A program made the position numbers and the translations under genes. This document shows, one piece after another, positions 54,422-62,915 of a stretch of 64,000 nt of DNA. The notes below the pieces were generated by a model, which saw only the letters and a program-made list of their open reading frames with translations, had not been told where the DNA came from and ran no database searches. Source of the stretch: Mucilaginibacter paludis DSM 18603 (GTDB lineage Bacteria > Bacteroidota > Bacteroidia > Sphingobacteriales > Sphingobacteriaceae); contig NZ_CM001403.1 of assembly GCF_000166195.2 (NCBI RefSeq), forward strand, positions 3,118,432 through 3,182,431. The letters are read 5' to 3'. The stretch's first letter is position 1. Each line of letters starts with the position of its first letter.

Positions 54422-54956
54422 AGGATTGGATCTGATCTACAATGGATTTAACGGCATCATAACTATCCTCTTTCCCAAAGTTAGCTAAAATACCCAGCAT
54501 TTTCACCTCTGGATTGTCTGATTTAAGAAACAAACTATAGTTAGCCTCAACGATACGTGCCAGGTTATAACTAAACTTAAAGTTTTCAGTGTTTATAAAG
54601 GTTGGCATATTGGGCGTCACATCTTTCAGAAATATAACATACTGCTTTACAGGAAGCTGATATCTTCGCATCAGCATCACATTGTACTCGGCCATACGGT
54701 AAACCATTTCCTTTTCATCCTCAACCTGAAATTCTACCTGCAATACGTAGGTTTGCCCGGTAGCATCGGTTACCTTTTTCAGGGCATCCGGCTTTCTTTC
54801 CTTAGTATGCTGTATATCATCCGGCAGTTCCTCACTTTGCACAATCGTTAACCCCAACACATCTCTGATGATCACAGGCAGCGTAACCTCCAGATTCTCC
54901 TTTATTATTTTGTCGTACTGACCGGCCTGATTGCCTTTGGTTTTTTGTTTCACCAT
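54123..54956 (-). CDS. Rpn family recombination-promoting nuclease / PDDEXK transposase-like
   Basis: Protein of 277 aa from ATG 54956; an upstream start at 55016 would add 20 non-homologous residues. N-terminal PD-(D/E)XK nuclease core: YDKIIKENLEVTLP, ERKPDALKKV with an acidic residue, and YVLQVEFQVEDEKEM (ExQ motif). The C-terminus has the charged GREEGREEGEYRKS coil and SVEQINKFTKLSVEEIE typical of Rpn/YhgA-like proteins. These act in RecA-independent recombination and occur in many copies. The 3' third is duplicated exactly at 53312-53628. Confidence 0.88.
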   Translation of the reverse strand: MVKQKTKGNQAGQYDKIIKENLEVTLPVIIRDVLGLTIVQSEELPDDIQHTKERKPDALKKVTDATGQTYVLQVEFQVEDEKEMVYRMAEYNVMLMRRYQLPVKQYVIFLKDVTPNMPTFINTENFKFSYNLARIVEANYSLFLKSDNPEVKMLGILANFGKEDSYDAVKSIVDQIQSFTKGDFAESRYFKQLRIFVQLRSSVEQQFEKAMETITKFFKEEKDFLYRKGEVKGREEGREEGEYRKSLAIAAEMKKDGFSVEQINKFTKLSVEEIERL

Positions 54957-55112
54957 CAGCCAAATATAAAAATCTGCATGGCATAATCCATGTTTACAGG
55001 TTATGCTATGCGTCAAATTAATAGTTTTGAATTTTTAGTATTACATGTTGCTTTAAAACCATAGCATAAGGCATTAAAGTCAATATTATTGCCTATTACT
55101 CAATAGCCATCC

Positions 55113-55145
55113 TATAAAAAATGGTGCAGTAAAATACCGCACCAT
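55113..55145 (-). terminator. Terminator of the 55-64 kb leftward operon
   Basis: On the minus strand ATGGTGCGGTA loops to TACTGCACCAT with one mismatch, followed by TTTTTATA. It lies 40 bp after the epimerase stop, marking the operon end. Confidence 0.7.
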
Positions 55146-55184
55146 CTCAATCCAACATCAAACAAAAACTATTAACTCTTAATT

Positions 55185-56372
55185 TTAAACAAAGGCCAGT
55201 TTATCAACTTCAAGGGTTTTCCAAACCTGGTATAAGCCCCTTGGGATATGGAAGCAGCCTTTCCATTTGCCGCCTTTTAAGGGCAGTAAAACTTCACCCC
55301 GGCGGTTTAAATAGCCAAACCATTCGCCATATTGGTTATCCCTAAAGTGTGGCCAGGTATATTCATGCAGTTTAATAAACCAGTCGGCACAGTCCTGGTT
55401 CCCGGTTAGCTGATAGGCTTTAGCCATGCAAACTAAAGCTTCAATATGCACCCACCAAAGTTTCTGGTCCCATTCAAGCTGCTGTACAGGGTGTCCCTTA
55501 ATATCTTTAAAATAGATTATCCCGGCGTGCTCATCGTCCCAGCCAAACTTTAGGGTACGCAGTGCAATGGTGATCGCCTTTTCAATCAAGGCTTTATTAT
55601 TTAACCGCACACCCAGATCCATAATGAACCACATCGCTTCTATGGCGTGGCCCGGGTTAAGTACCCGGCCTTCAAACGAATCAGAGAAACTTCCGTCGGC
55701 ATGTACATTTTCAAGTATCAACCCGCTCCCGGCATCATAAAAGGTTTCCATCACCTCATGGATCACCTCGGCTGCCAAATCATCAATCAATTGTTTATCC
55801 AACAGGTGCTCCAATTCTAAAGACAGGTTACAAAGTATCATCGGCAAGGCAAAATTCTTCAGATCGCGGGTACCGGGATAAATTTTACTGTATTTGCCTT
55901 TTGGATTATTACGGCGTTTTAAAATATTCTGAAAAGTGTTATAGGCTACTTCGCCATACTCGTCAACCGGGTCGGCTTTATATAAGGCGCCTAAGCCCAT
56001 AGCGGCAAAGCAGTCCGAAAAAATATTGTAGGGCTGCACCAGTGGCTGGCCAGCGCGGTTAAACGAGAAATAGAAGTTGCCTTCGTTATCTCTTCCGTTC
56101 TTCAGCAAAAAGTTGGCGCCATGCTTCGCAATGTTAACCCAGTCTTCATTTTGCTCTACCCGGTTGTTCAGCATAGCATAAGTCCATACCTGCCTGCCTT
56201 GCAGCCAGGCAAATTTATCTGTATCAAACACCTTACCCTCACGATCCAGGCAGGTATAATAACCGCCAAATTCCTTGTCTATAGAATGCTCCGTCCAAAA
56301 GGGGACAATATTTTCTATTAATTCTTTTTTGTAGAGCTGGCTATATCCCAGCATGGTTGTATTCGTATTCAT
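55185..56372 (-). CDS. N-acylglucosamine 2-epimerase (AGE family)
   Basis: (Alpha/alpha)6-barrel enzyme of 395 aa. Its segments follow mammalian AGE/renin-binding protein rather than cellobiose 2-epimerase: GGYYTCLDREGKVFD, WLQGRQVWTY, ILENVHADGS, NPGHAIEAMWF, QLEWDQKLWWVHIEAL, YGEWFGYLNRRGEV, and CFHIPRGLY, where the His residues include the catalytic pair. The reaction expected is GlcNAc to ManNAc. It is the last gene of the operon, 1 bp after DUF4434. A start at Met7 (MLGYSQ) is also possible. Confidence 0.85.
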   Translation of the reverse strand: MNTNTTMLGYSQLYKKELIENIVPFWTEHSIDKEFGGYYTCLDREGKVFDTDKFAWLQGRQVWTYAMLNNRVEQNEDWVNIAKHGANFLLKNGRDNEGNFYFSFNRAGQPLVQPYNIFSDCFAAMGLGALYKADPVDEYGEVAYNTFQNILKRRNNPKGKYSKIYPGTRDLKNFALPMILCNLSLELEHLLDKQLIDDLAAEVIHEVMETFYDAGSGLILENVHADGSFSDSFEGRVLNPGHAIEAMWFIMDLGVRLNNKALIEKAITIALRTLKFGWDDEHAGIIYFKDIKGHPVQQLEWDQKLWWVHIEALVCMAKAYQLTGNQDCADWFIKLHEYTWPHFRDNQYGEWFGYLNRRGEVLLPLKGGKWKGCFHIPRGLYQVWKTLEVDKLAFV

Positions 56373-56373
56373 A

Positions 56374-57306
56374 TCAAAATGTTTTCAGGTATTCCTGGTA
56401 GCGGTTGTATAAATGCCCGGCTTGCAGATAAGCTGATTGCGGGCTCATAAAATGAGAAAATTCAAAGGTGATGGCTTTATCGTATCCGGCTCTGCGTGCG
56501 GCTTCCAGCTTAAGGCGCAGCTTCTCAAACTTAATGGGGAAAAACTTAATAGGCATATCGCGGTCAAAGCTTTCGGCATTTGTCCAGCATTGCAGACCAA
56601 ACTGATCGGCCATTTTTTTATTCACTGCAAAAAAATCGTCGAGCTGGTCATAATCGATATGCCCGTCCTGAAAAGCTACCGCGTCAACTGCGCCCTGTAT
56701 CCCCTCAAAAATCTCGCTCCACTCCTTTTCATGTTCAAGCACCGAGATGGCATCCTCTTTGGTCAACTGCGGAGAGGCCGCCATAACGGCCTTTTTACCG
56801 TCTATCCATGGTGAAATCAAAGCGGGCAAACCACCGCTCACCTGCTTGCACTGGCTGCCCAGCATCCGGAATGCCTCGGTTGCGCCCTTGGTGCGGCGGC
56901 TTATCTCCATACTTAAATACCAGCCTCCAAAGCTTGCATAGTGCCCGTACTTTTGCCATACCTCATCAATTACGTAGCGGTTGGCATCCAACTCATGGCT
57001 CAGGTTGCCAGTATCCCAGTAGTGCCCGCTATCGTACAGGCCAAAATAAAACTTGATACCGTGTTTATCGGCCAGCTGCAAAAAAAGCTCCACCAGATCA
57101 ACCGGAGGCCGGTAGCAGCCAAACTGTTTTTGCAAATAAGCTGATGGATAAGTTAAAAAACGGCGATACCCGCTGCGGATCATAATAACAGTATCAATCC
57201 CAACAGCCTTCATCAGGCCAAAGTCCCTGTCCCATTCATCCGGCCCCCAGTTTTGATGCGGAATATCGTGCGATATCTCATCAATAAAAGTTCCTGTTAT
57301 CTTCAT
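56374..57306 (-). CDS. DUF4434 TIM-barrel protein
   Basis: Cytoplasmic-looking protein of 310 aa without a signal peptide, matching DUF4434: GTFIDEISHDIPHQNWG at the N-terminus, FYFGLYDSGHYWDTG, WYLSMEISRR, ALISPWIDGK, and QCWTNAESFD. It is a likely (beta/alpha)8 glycoside-hydrolase-like fold with candidate acidic residues. No specificity is known. The start overlaps the GDSL gene stop by 4 bp, and the stop is 1 bp from the epimerase start, so it is tightly coupled in the operon. Confidence 0.8.
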   Translation of the reverse strand: MKITGTFIDEISHDIPHQNWGPDEWDRDFGLMKAVGIDTVIMIRSGYRRFLTYPSAYLQKQFGCYRPPVDLVELFLQLADKHGIKFYFGLYDSGHYWDTGNLSHELDANRYVIDEVWQKYGHYASFGGWYLSMEISRRTKGATEAFRMLGSQCKQVSGGLPALISPWIDGKKAVMAASPQLTKEDAISVLEHEKEWSEIFEGIQGAVDAVAFQDGHIDYDQLDDFFAVNKKMADQFGLQCWTNAESFDRDMPIKFFPIKFEKLRLKLEAARRAGYDKAITFEFSHFMSPQSAYLQAGHLYNRYQEYLKTF

Positions 57307-57986
57307 AAATAATTCTTGCTTTTTAAATAGTCTACCCAGGTAATGTATGCACTGGCTTTCAGGTGAATGCCATCGATAGTAAGCTCCCGTTTAAGTTTAC
57401 CTTCAACATCTTCAAACAAGGGATGTAAATCGATGTAAACAAGCCCTTGTTCCAAAGCCAATGCCTTAATGCGGCGGTTCAGTTCGGGCACCAGCACATT
57501 ACGTCCTTTGGTGTAGGGTTCCTTTGTCATGTCCTCGTTAATAGGCAAAATGCTCTGGATATATAATTTTGTTTTGGGCGATGCCTGTTTAGCTTTTTGA
57601 ATAATGCGTTGATAGTTGTGGATAGTTACCTCATAAGGCAGTTTCCTGAACAGATCGTTAATACCGATCAGCAGAAAGATCTTGTCAGGATGGGCCGCTG
57701 CTATCTCGCCTACGCGGGCCAGTACGCCAAAAGTATTATCGCCCCCAATGCCCCGGTTAAGCACCGGTTTGCCGGGTACCAGCTCCTGCCATTCGCCATG
57801 TTCGGTTATGCTGTTGCCTAAAAAAACAATTTCGTGCCTGTGGTGCGGCATGGCATTAAAAAACTCCATCCGTTCCAGGTAGTGGCCATTGGTATAGTTG
57901 CTGTCAATTTTTACAACCTGGGCCATTAGCGTGGTTGCAGTCAGAAGGCAAAACCCAATCAAAAACAAGTATTTAAAGCCTCTCAT
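57303..57986 (-). CDS. GDSL/SGNH-family esterase, secreted (copy 2)
   Basis: SGNH hydrolase of 227 aa from ATG 57986 (MRGFKYLFLIGFCLL signal ending LMAQ). Block I: VFLGNSIT, with the nucleophile Ser; block II Gly in NRGIGGD; block III LIGINDL with Asn; block V IDGIHL with Asp and His. It resembles platelet-activating-factor acetylhydrolase-like or sialate O-acetylesterase-like enzymes acting on acetylated sugars. Paralogue of the adjacent upstream gene at 57989, with 2 bp between the genes. The ATG at 57986 avoids an overlap of about 39 bp. Confidence 0.87.
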   Translation of the reverse strand: MRGFKYLFLIGFCLLTATTLMAQVVKIDSNYTNGHYLERMEFFNAMPHHRHEIVFLGNSITEHGEWQELVPGKPVLNRGIGGDNTFGVLARVGEIAAAHPDKIFLLIGINDLFRKLPYEVTIHNYQRIIQKAKQASPKTKLYIQSILPINEDMTKEPYTKGRNVLVPELNRRIKALALEQGLVYIDLHPLFEDVEGKLKRELTIDGIHLKASAYITWVDYLKSKNYL

Positions 57987-57988
57987 AA

Positions 57989-58675
57989 TCACAACACCTT
58001 TAAAAATTTTAAGCGGTTCACCCATTGTATGTAGGCTGCCGCGCGCAGGTGCAACCCATCAATACTCCAGTCCTTTTTCAGCTGGCCACTGCCATCCTCA
58101 AACGTGGGGTGCAGGTCAACATAAATCACCTCGGGTGTATTACATAGCTGCTGCAACTGACCGTTGAGTGATTTGATGATGCTGTTATTGATCTTGTTAT
58201 AGATCTGCGGCAGCATTTGCTCGTTAACCGGCAAAATGCTTTGGATATATAATTTTGTTTTGGGCGATTGCTGCCTTACCTGTTTAATGATGCGGCCGTA
58301 CACCGATAGGATGGCTTCGGCCGATGTGCCGCGTTTTAAATCGTTAATACCAATCAGTAAAAAAATCTTATCCGGCCTGGACGACAGCACGTCATCCATC
58401 CGGGCCAGAACGCCGTAGCTCACATCGCCGCTGATTCCCCGGTTTAGCACCGCCCTGCCGGGTATAATTTCCTGCCACTCGCCACCTTCGGTAATGCTGT
58501 TGCCTAAAAAAACGATCTCGTGTTTCTGGTCGGGCATTTTTTTGAAAAAGTCCAGCCGCTCGGTATAATGCGAGTTTACGTAGTTGCTATCCACATTATT
58601 AAACAGCTGCGCCCTGGCAGCAGTGCCAAACAATACCGGAGCCAATAAAATAGCGGCAAATATTCTCAGCCTCAT
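57989..58675 (-). CDS. GDSL/SGNH-family esterase, secreted (copy 1)
   Basis: SGNH hydrolase of 228 aa with signal peptide MRLRIFAAILLAPVLFGTAARAQ. Block I VFLGNSITEGG, block III LIGINDLK and block V IDGLHL give the Ser-Asp-His triad plus oxyanion residues. About half its residues match the protein downstream, including SPKTKLYIQSILP, so they are tandem paralogues. Its start overlaps the symporter stop by 4 bp. Confidence 0.87.
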   Translation of the reverse strand: MRLRIFAAILLAPVLFGTAARAQLFNNVDSNYVNSHYTERLDFFKKMPDQKHEIVFLGNSITEGGEWQEIIPGRAVLNRGISGDVSYGVLARMDDVLSSRPDKIFLLIGINDLKRGTSAEAILSVYGRIIKQVRQQSPKTKLYIQSILPVNEQMLPQIYNKINNSIIKSLNGQLQQLCNTPEVIYVDLHPTFEDGSGQLKKDWSIDGLHLRAAAYIQWVNRLKFLKVL

Positions 58676-60504
58676 AGATCGGCCTCCTTTAATTTATCCC
58701 ACCAAAATTTCTTTAACCAGATGCTGGTTACAATTAGTACACCGCACCACACCACCATATAAGTATTTTGCCTGATCATGAAGTAAATAGGGATGACCAC
58801 CTGCGCCATTTGCCATACAATACCCACCAGCACATTTGATGCATCACGCTTAAAATCCTGGTTAGGTATAAAATCTGGATTCTCGGCTATTACCTCGCGC
58901 TTGATGGGCCCCCAAAATCCCCATGGGCGGGTCTTGCGGTAAAACTCCTTAATGGATTCGCGATTTGAGAGCGGCTCCAGGTAAGTACCAATAATACAGC
59001 CGATGAGCGATACCAGCAGGATAACCGGGAAAACATAAATATCTACCACATCCGGAAAAACAAAAAGCTTGGTGGTTGAGGCAATTAAGCCAAACAGCAT
59101 CCCCCAGAAATAGCCAAGCCCGCTAAAGCGCCACCATACCCACTTTAAAAGGTTGGCGGCAACATAGCCGCCATACAGGGCTGACGTGAGCCAGAGCGTT
59201 AACTTGTTTAACGATGCCGCGTTAAAGCCGCAAACAATCCCCACAAGCACCAGTATAACCGATGATATGATACTTAGCCTGATGTATTTACTGTTAGATG
59301 CATGGGGGTTGATGTACTTTTTATAAATATCATTCACAATATAGGCCGGGGCAGCATTCACAAAAGCCGAGAAGGTACCCATAAATGCTGACAAGAAACC
59401 CGCCAGTACCAGCCCCTTTAAACCGATGGGTACAAAACGGTTGATGGATAGCGGCAATACTTTTTCAAAATCGATATGGCTGCCCATCTTCCCCATCTCG
59501 GGGCCCAGGTAAACCAAACCCAGCACAGCGAACGAAGCAACCATCAGATACCTTGGAATATACATGACGAAGATGGTGCTGAAACTCATTTTAGCGGCAT
59601 CAGACGGCTTGCGAGCCGATAGCACCCGCTGCATATCATAACTCGGCACAGGCCCCGCTATAGATGCAAAGATGCCCTTAAACAACATCATCATAAACAA
59701 AGCGCCAAACATGGTAAACCCGTCCGACTTTATTTTATCGTTAATATTGGGCAGGGCGGTATGGCTCCAGTCGAGGTTCAGTTTCCAGTGGAACATCAGG
59801 TCGCCCCAGCCCTCGGGTATGGCGGCGCGGATCTGCTCGGCGGTTACCGATGTATAGGCGATGTAGCCAATGCAGAAGCAAGAGATCGTCATGATAAAAA
59901 ATTGCAGTACCTCGGTAGCTACCACGCTGTACATACCGCCTTTAACCGTGTAAATGGTGGTAAGGATGCAAACGATAAGCGCGTAAGCATGATCTGACGT
60001 TAAATGGTACGAACCGATGTTGGTGCTGAGGTCCCAGGGTAAGATGGAGGTGCAATATTTGCCGATACCTTCAAAAAAATAGGCGATGAAACCTATTACG
60101 CTGATCACAGCAAAAATAACGATGATGATGTGCGACAGCTTGGCGCCCTTGCCATCGCCAAAGCGGAAGGTGATCCACTGCGCTCCCGTCATGGCGCCCG
60201 AGCGGCGCATCCAGATGGCCAGGTACACAAAAATAAAAACCTGGTTCCATACCGGCCAGAGCCAGGGGATCCAGGCGCTTTTTAACCCGTAAATAAATAA
60301 AATACTCACCGTCCACATAGTGCCCGAGGTATCAAACATACCCGAGGCATTACTTAGGCCCAGGTAATACCACTTCATGGTGTTGCCCCCTAAAAAGTAC
60401 GACTGGAGATCTTTAGATGCTTTTTTGGAGATATAAAACCCCAGAAACAGGATGCCTACAATGTAAGTGAGGATGATACTGGTATCGATTATACTTAATG
60501 TCAT
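58672..60504 (-). CDS. Sodium:solute symporter (SSS family)
   Basis: Membrane transporter of 610 aa with about 13-14 helices. Hallmarks: FLGGNTMKWYYLGLSNASGMFD near the N-terminus, TIYTVKGGMYSVVATEVLQFF, and GFLSAFMGTFSAFVNAAPAYIVNDIY, the SSS signature region. The ~100-residue C-terminal extension makes it longer than PutP-type members. Context with an N-acylglucosamine epimerase suggests an amino-sugar or sialic-acid-like substrate (SSS family includes SiaT), but this is inferred. It overlaps the GDSL gene by 4 bp. Confidence 0.88.
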   Translation of the reverse strand: MTLSIIDTSIILTYIVGILFLGFYISKKASKDLQSYFLGGNTMKWYYLGLSNASGMFDTSGTMWTVSILFIYGLKSAWIPWLWPVWNQVFIFVYLAIWMRRSGAMTGAQWITFRFGDGKGAKLSHIIIVIFAVISVIGFIAYFFEGIGKYCTSILPWDLSTNIGSYHLTSDHAYALIVCILTTIYTVKGGMYSVVATEVLQFFIMTISCFCIGYIAYTSVTAEQIRAAIPEGWGDLMFHWKLNLDWSHTALPNINDKIKSDGFTMFGALFMMMLFKGIFASIAGPVPSYDMQRVLSARKPSDAAKMSFSTIFVMYIPRYLMVASFAVLGLVYLGPEMGKMGSHIDFEKVLPLSINRFVPIGLKGLVLAGFLSAFMGTFSAFVNAAPAYIVNDIYKKYINPHASNSKYIRLSIISSVILVLVGIVCGFNAASLNKLTLWLTSALYGGYVAANLLKWVWWRFSGLGYFWGMLFGLIASTTKLFVFPDVVDIYVFPVILLVSLIGCIIGTYLEPLSNRESIKEFYRKTRPWGFWGPIKREVIAENPDFIPNQDFKRDASNVLVGIVWQMAQVVIPIYFMIRQNTYMVVWCGVLIVTSIWLKKFWWDKLKEADL

Positions 60505-60541
60505 GCGTATAGGTTATGATCAGATTTAATTTTTCAGTGAA

Positions 60542-61963
60542 TCAGGTTTTCCAGTATAGTTTTTTCCGGGTGCAGTAAACCGTAATGAGGGATACGATGC
60601 CGGTAAATATCACGCCCCTTAAAAACGCTCCCACCACCTGATGATCCATCAGATCCAAAAGCTTTTGGCCGCCTGTTATTTTTAAAACCGGGATGAGCAG
60701 TAAATTTCCCGCCGTATAAGCTATCATGGGGTTTTTGCCGTTATCAGCCAAAAACTGGATGAAGGGTTTAAAAAATGGTGTTTGCTCCATCAACGTAAAA
60801 GATGCCAGCGTTGTAAATGCCAAACCGGTGGTTACAAAATAATAGCTGTAGGTTGAAAAATCCTTTTTAATACCGCCTTCGTAAGCTTCAAAAAAAAGGC
60901 CGAGCAAAAGCAGGTAAATACCGGCGTGGATAAATCGCTCCAAAAGATTTTTTTGAGGCCCATCCGGCTGTAGCTTAACCCCATATACCAGCAACGCCGA
61001 TACTGCAGCTGTAAAAAACAGGTTGGGCACTAACAGGCGGGTGTACAAGCCAACCAAATTGCCAATCAATAATAACCAGCAAAATAAGCAGAGCAGCCAA
61101 AGGTTTTTTACTTTAGCCGGTGTTGAGTTGCCCGTTTTAGCTTCATGTACAAAGCTTAACAACCATTCGCCGGCTAATGTGCCGGGGAGTACAATAAACA
61201 AATATTTGAGGTAGTAAAATTTATAGGCCCACAGCGCTGGCGACCAGTTATACAACACGCTGTTCCAGGTTGTGGTATCCTTACCGCTTAAAAAAACCGC
61301 CATTACAAAAGGCAGCAAGCCAATGCGCAGCCAGGGTTTATTTTGTGTAGACAGCCATATTAACGAAGCAAACAGCGCCATATTAGCCAAAACCATAATG
61401 ATAATATCGTTCTGATTAAAAGAGAAGCCGTTTTTAAACGGATAGAGTGCCAAAAAAGCCAGGGCTAATATAAAACCCGAAACTTTAACCATTAACGCCG
61501 CCTTGCCCTGCCACTCCTGCTTATAGGAATACATTAAAAATAACAGCACAAAGCAGCCTATAGAGAGCAGCTGATCTGCAAGGCCAGGTGCCGCGCTCAT
61601 TACCCACGACCGGGCATGCATGGTGAATACGGAAAAAAATGCCAGCAACACGTAACGCTGTGCTATCTGTAACAACGTTTTCCAAAGCGGCTGAACCGCC
61701 GATTTTTTGACTAAAGCCAGCGGAATTGCAGCACCCATGGCAAACAGAAAAAAGGGAAAAACCAGGTCGACCCAGGTAATGCCCGGCAAGTCGGGCTTAA
61801 ACTGGTGTGCAGGCGGCGGCACCTGTGCGTGGTACATCCAGCCGGGCAAAATACCGCCGAAAGCGATGCTGCCCGATAACACCATCAGTAAGATGGCAGT
61901 ACCGCGCAAAGCATCAAGGCTGTTAGCTCTTTGGGGTGGCGTTTGGATAGTTGTATTGATCAT
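60542..61963 (-). CDS. DUF5009 / HGSNAT-like membrane acyltransferase family protein
   Basis: Polytopic protein of 473 aa with ten or more helices. The N-terminal RANSLDALRGTAILLMVLSGSIAFGG and later WVDLVFPFFLFAMGAAIPLAL match the DUF5009/HGSNAT-like families, which transfer acetyl groups to glucosamine residues across membranes. The ATG at 61963 is used since the frame otherwise begins with TTG at 61975. It lies 13 bp after the DUF5017 gene and 37 bp before the symporter. Paralogous in type to 4904-6097. Confidence 0.78.
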   Translation of the reverse strand: MINTTIQTPPQRANSLDALRGTAILLMVLSGSIAFGGILPGWMYHAQVPPPAHQFKPDLPGITWVDLVFPFFLFAMGAAIPLALVKKSAVQPLWKTLLQIAQRYVLLAFFSVFTMHARSWVMSAAPGLADQLLSIGCFVLLFLMYSYKQEWQGKAALMVKVSGFILALAFLALYPFKNGFSFNQNDIIIMVLANMALFASLIWLSTQNKPWLRIGLLPFVMAVFLSGKDTTTWNSVLYNWSPALWAYKFYYLKYLFIVLPGTLAGEWLLSFVHEAKTGNSTPAKVKNLWLLCLFCWLLLIGNLVGLYTRLLVPNLFFTAAVSALLVYGVKLQPDGPQKNLLERFIHAGIYLLLLGLFFEAYEGGIKKDFSTYSYYFVTTGLAFTTLASFTLMEQTPFFKPFIQFLADNGKNPMIAYTAGNLLLIPVLKITGGQKLLDLMDHQVVGAFLRGVIFTGIVSLITVYCTRKKLYWKT

Positions 61964-61976
61964 GTGAGTACTCAAA

Positions 61977-62888
61977 CTACTTAACCGTGATTGTTAGCTG
62001 CTTAACCACACTGCCCGAACCATCGTTGCCGCCATTGGTAGCTACAAAAGTTACGGTGTAGGTACCGGCAGTTGTAAACACATACTTATAGCTGCTTAGC
62101 TGGTTTAAATAGGTTTTAATGACGGTTGGCACATCCGGGCTTACATTGGTAGCAAACATGGGTTTGGATAGCGCCCAATCTTCCGACACGATTAAACTAC
62201 TGGCCGGCGCAAACGCTAAAACAGGATCTGATGTTTGGATAGCCCATTTATTTGCCGGGTTAGCAAAATCAAGCGCCAGCCATGATGCCGTGCCGATGGT
62301 AGATACATTCAGCACACTTCCATCGGGCAGGGTATTGGTCAGGTTAAAATTATACACGCGCCATGTCCGTTGCGTGCTGGTGGTTCCGGGTGCTTTATCC
62401 CCCCAGTACTTAAACGCAAAATAAATAGGCTTGCCGCTGGCGGCCAGATCTGATATGTTAACCACCCCCGAGCTTGTTTGCGTGCCCACGGCCCCACCGG
62501 CCGCTGTTGATAAGGTAAAGCGGCTGGTGATGTCTGTCCAGGTAGCCTTCCTCACGCTGGTGGTATCATACAGGCCGTTAAAATCAGTTGAATACAGCAA
62601 ACTCAGGTTGTTGGCCTGCGTGCCGTACAAAACCTGTGTTTTGATTTCAAGGCCCAGTACCCCGGCAACGGTAGTACGATCTTTAAACTTGTATTCCTTA
62701 CCTTTTTCACCGGAGTAAAAACTGATGATATCCGGATCGCCCGAAAATTTAAAAGTGACTGTGTCGCCTGCTTTATATTCCGTTTTAGCCGTTTGAACAT
62801 CAAATGCAGATAGTTGGATCGCTGATTTTTTGCACGAAAAGATCAGCGGGAGCAGCATTAAGCCTATGATATATTTTACTTTATACAT
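61977..62888 (-). CDS. DUF5017 surface lipoprotein of a Sus-like locus
   Basis: Lipoprotein of 303 aa (MYKVKYIIGLMLLPLIFSC, lipidated Cys19) with a DUF5017/PKD-like beta region at the N-terminus (TEYKAGDTVTFKFSGDPDIISFYSGE) and a galactose-binding-like middle part. The C-terminal TAGTYTVTFVATN resembles an Ig-like domain. Such proteins follow susD in polysaccharide loci and are thought to bind glycans at the cell surface. It is 27 bp from susD. Confidence 0.82.
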   Translation of the reverse strand: MYKVKYIIGLMLLPLIFSCKKSAIQLSAFDVQTAKTEYKAGDTVTFKFSGDPDIISFYSGEKGKEYKFKDRTTVAGVLGLEIKTQVLYGTQANNLSLLYSTDFNGLYDTTSVRKATWTDITSRFTLSTAAGGAVGTQTSSGVVNISDLAASGKPIYFAFKYWGDKAPGTTSTQRTWRVYNFNLTNTLPDGSVLNVSTIGTASWLALDFANPANKWAIQTSDPVLAFAPASSLIVSEDWALSKPMFATNVSPDVPTVIKTYLNQLSSYKYVFTTAGTYTVTFVATNGGNDGSGSVVKQLTITVK

Positions 62889-62915
62889 CTCGATATTTTT
62901 TAATTGATCTATAAT

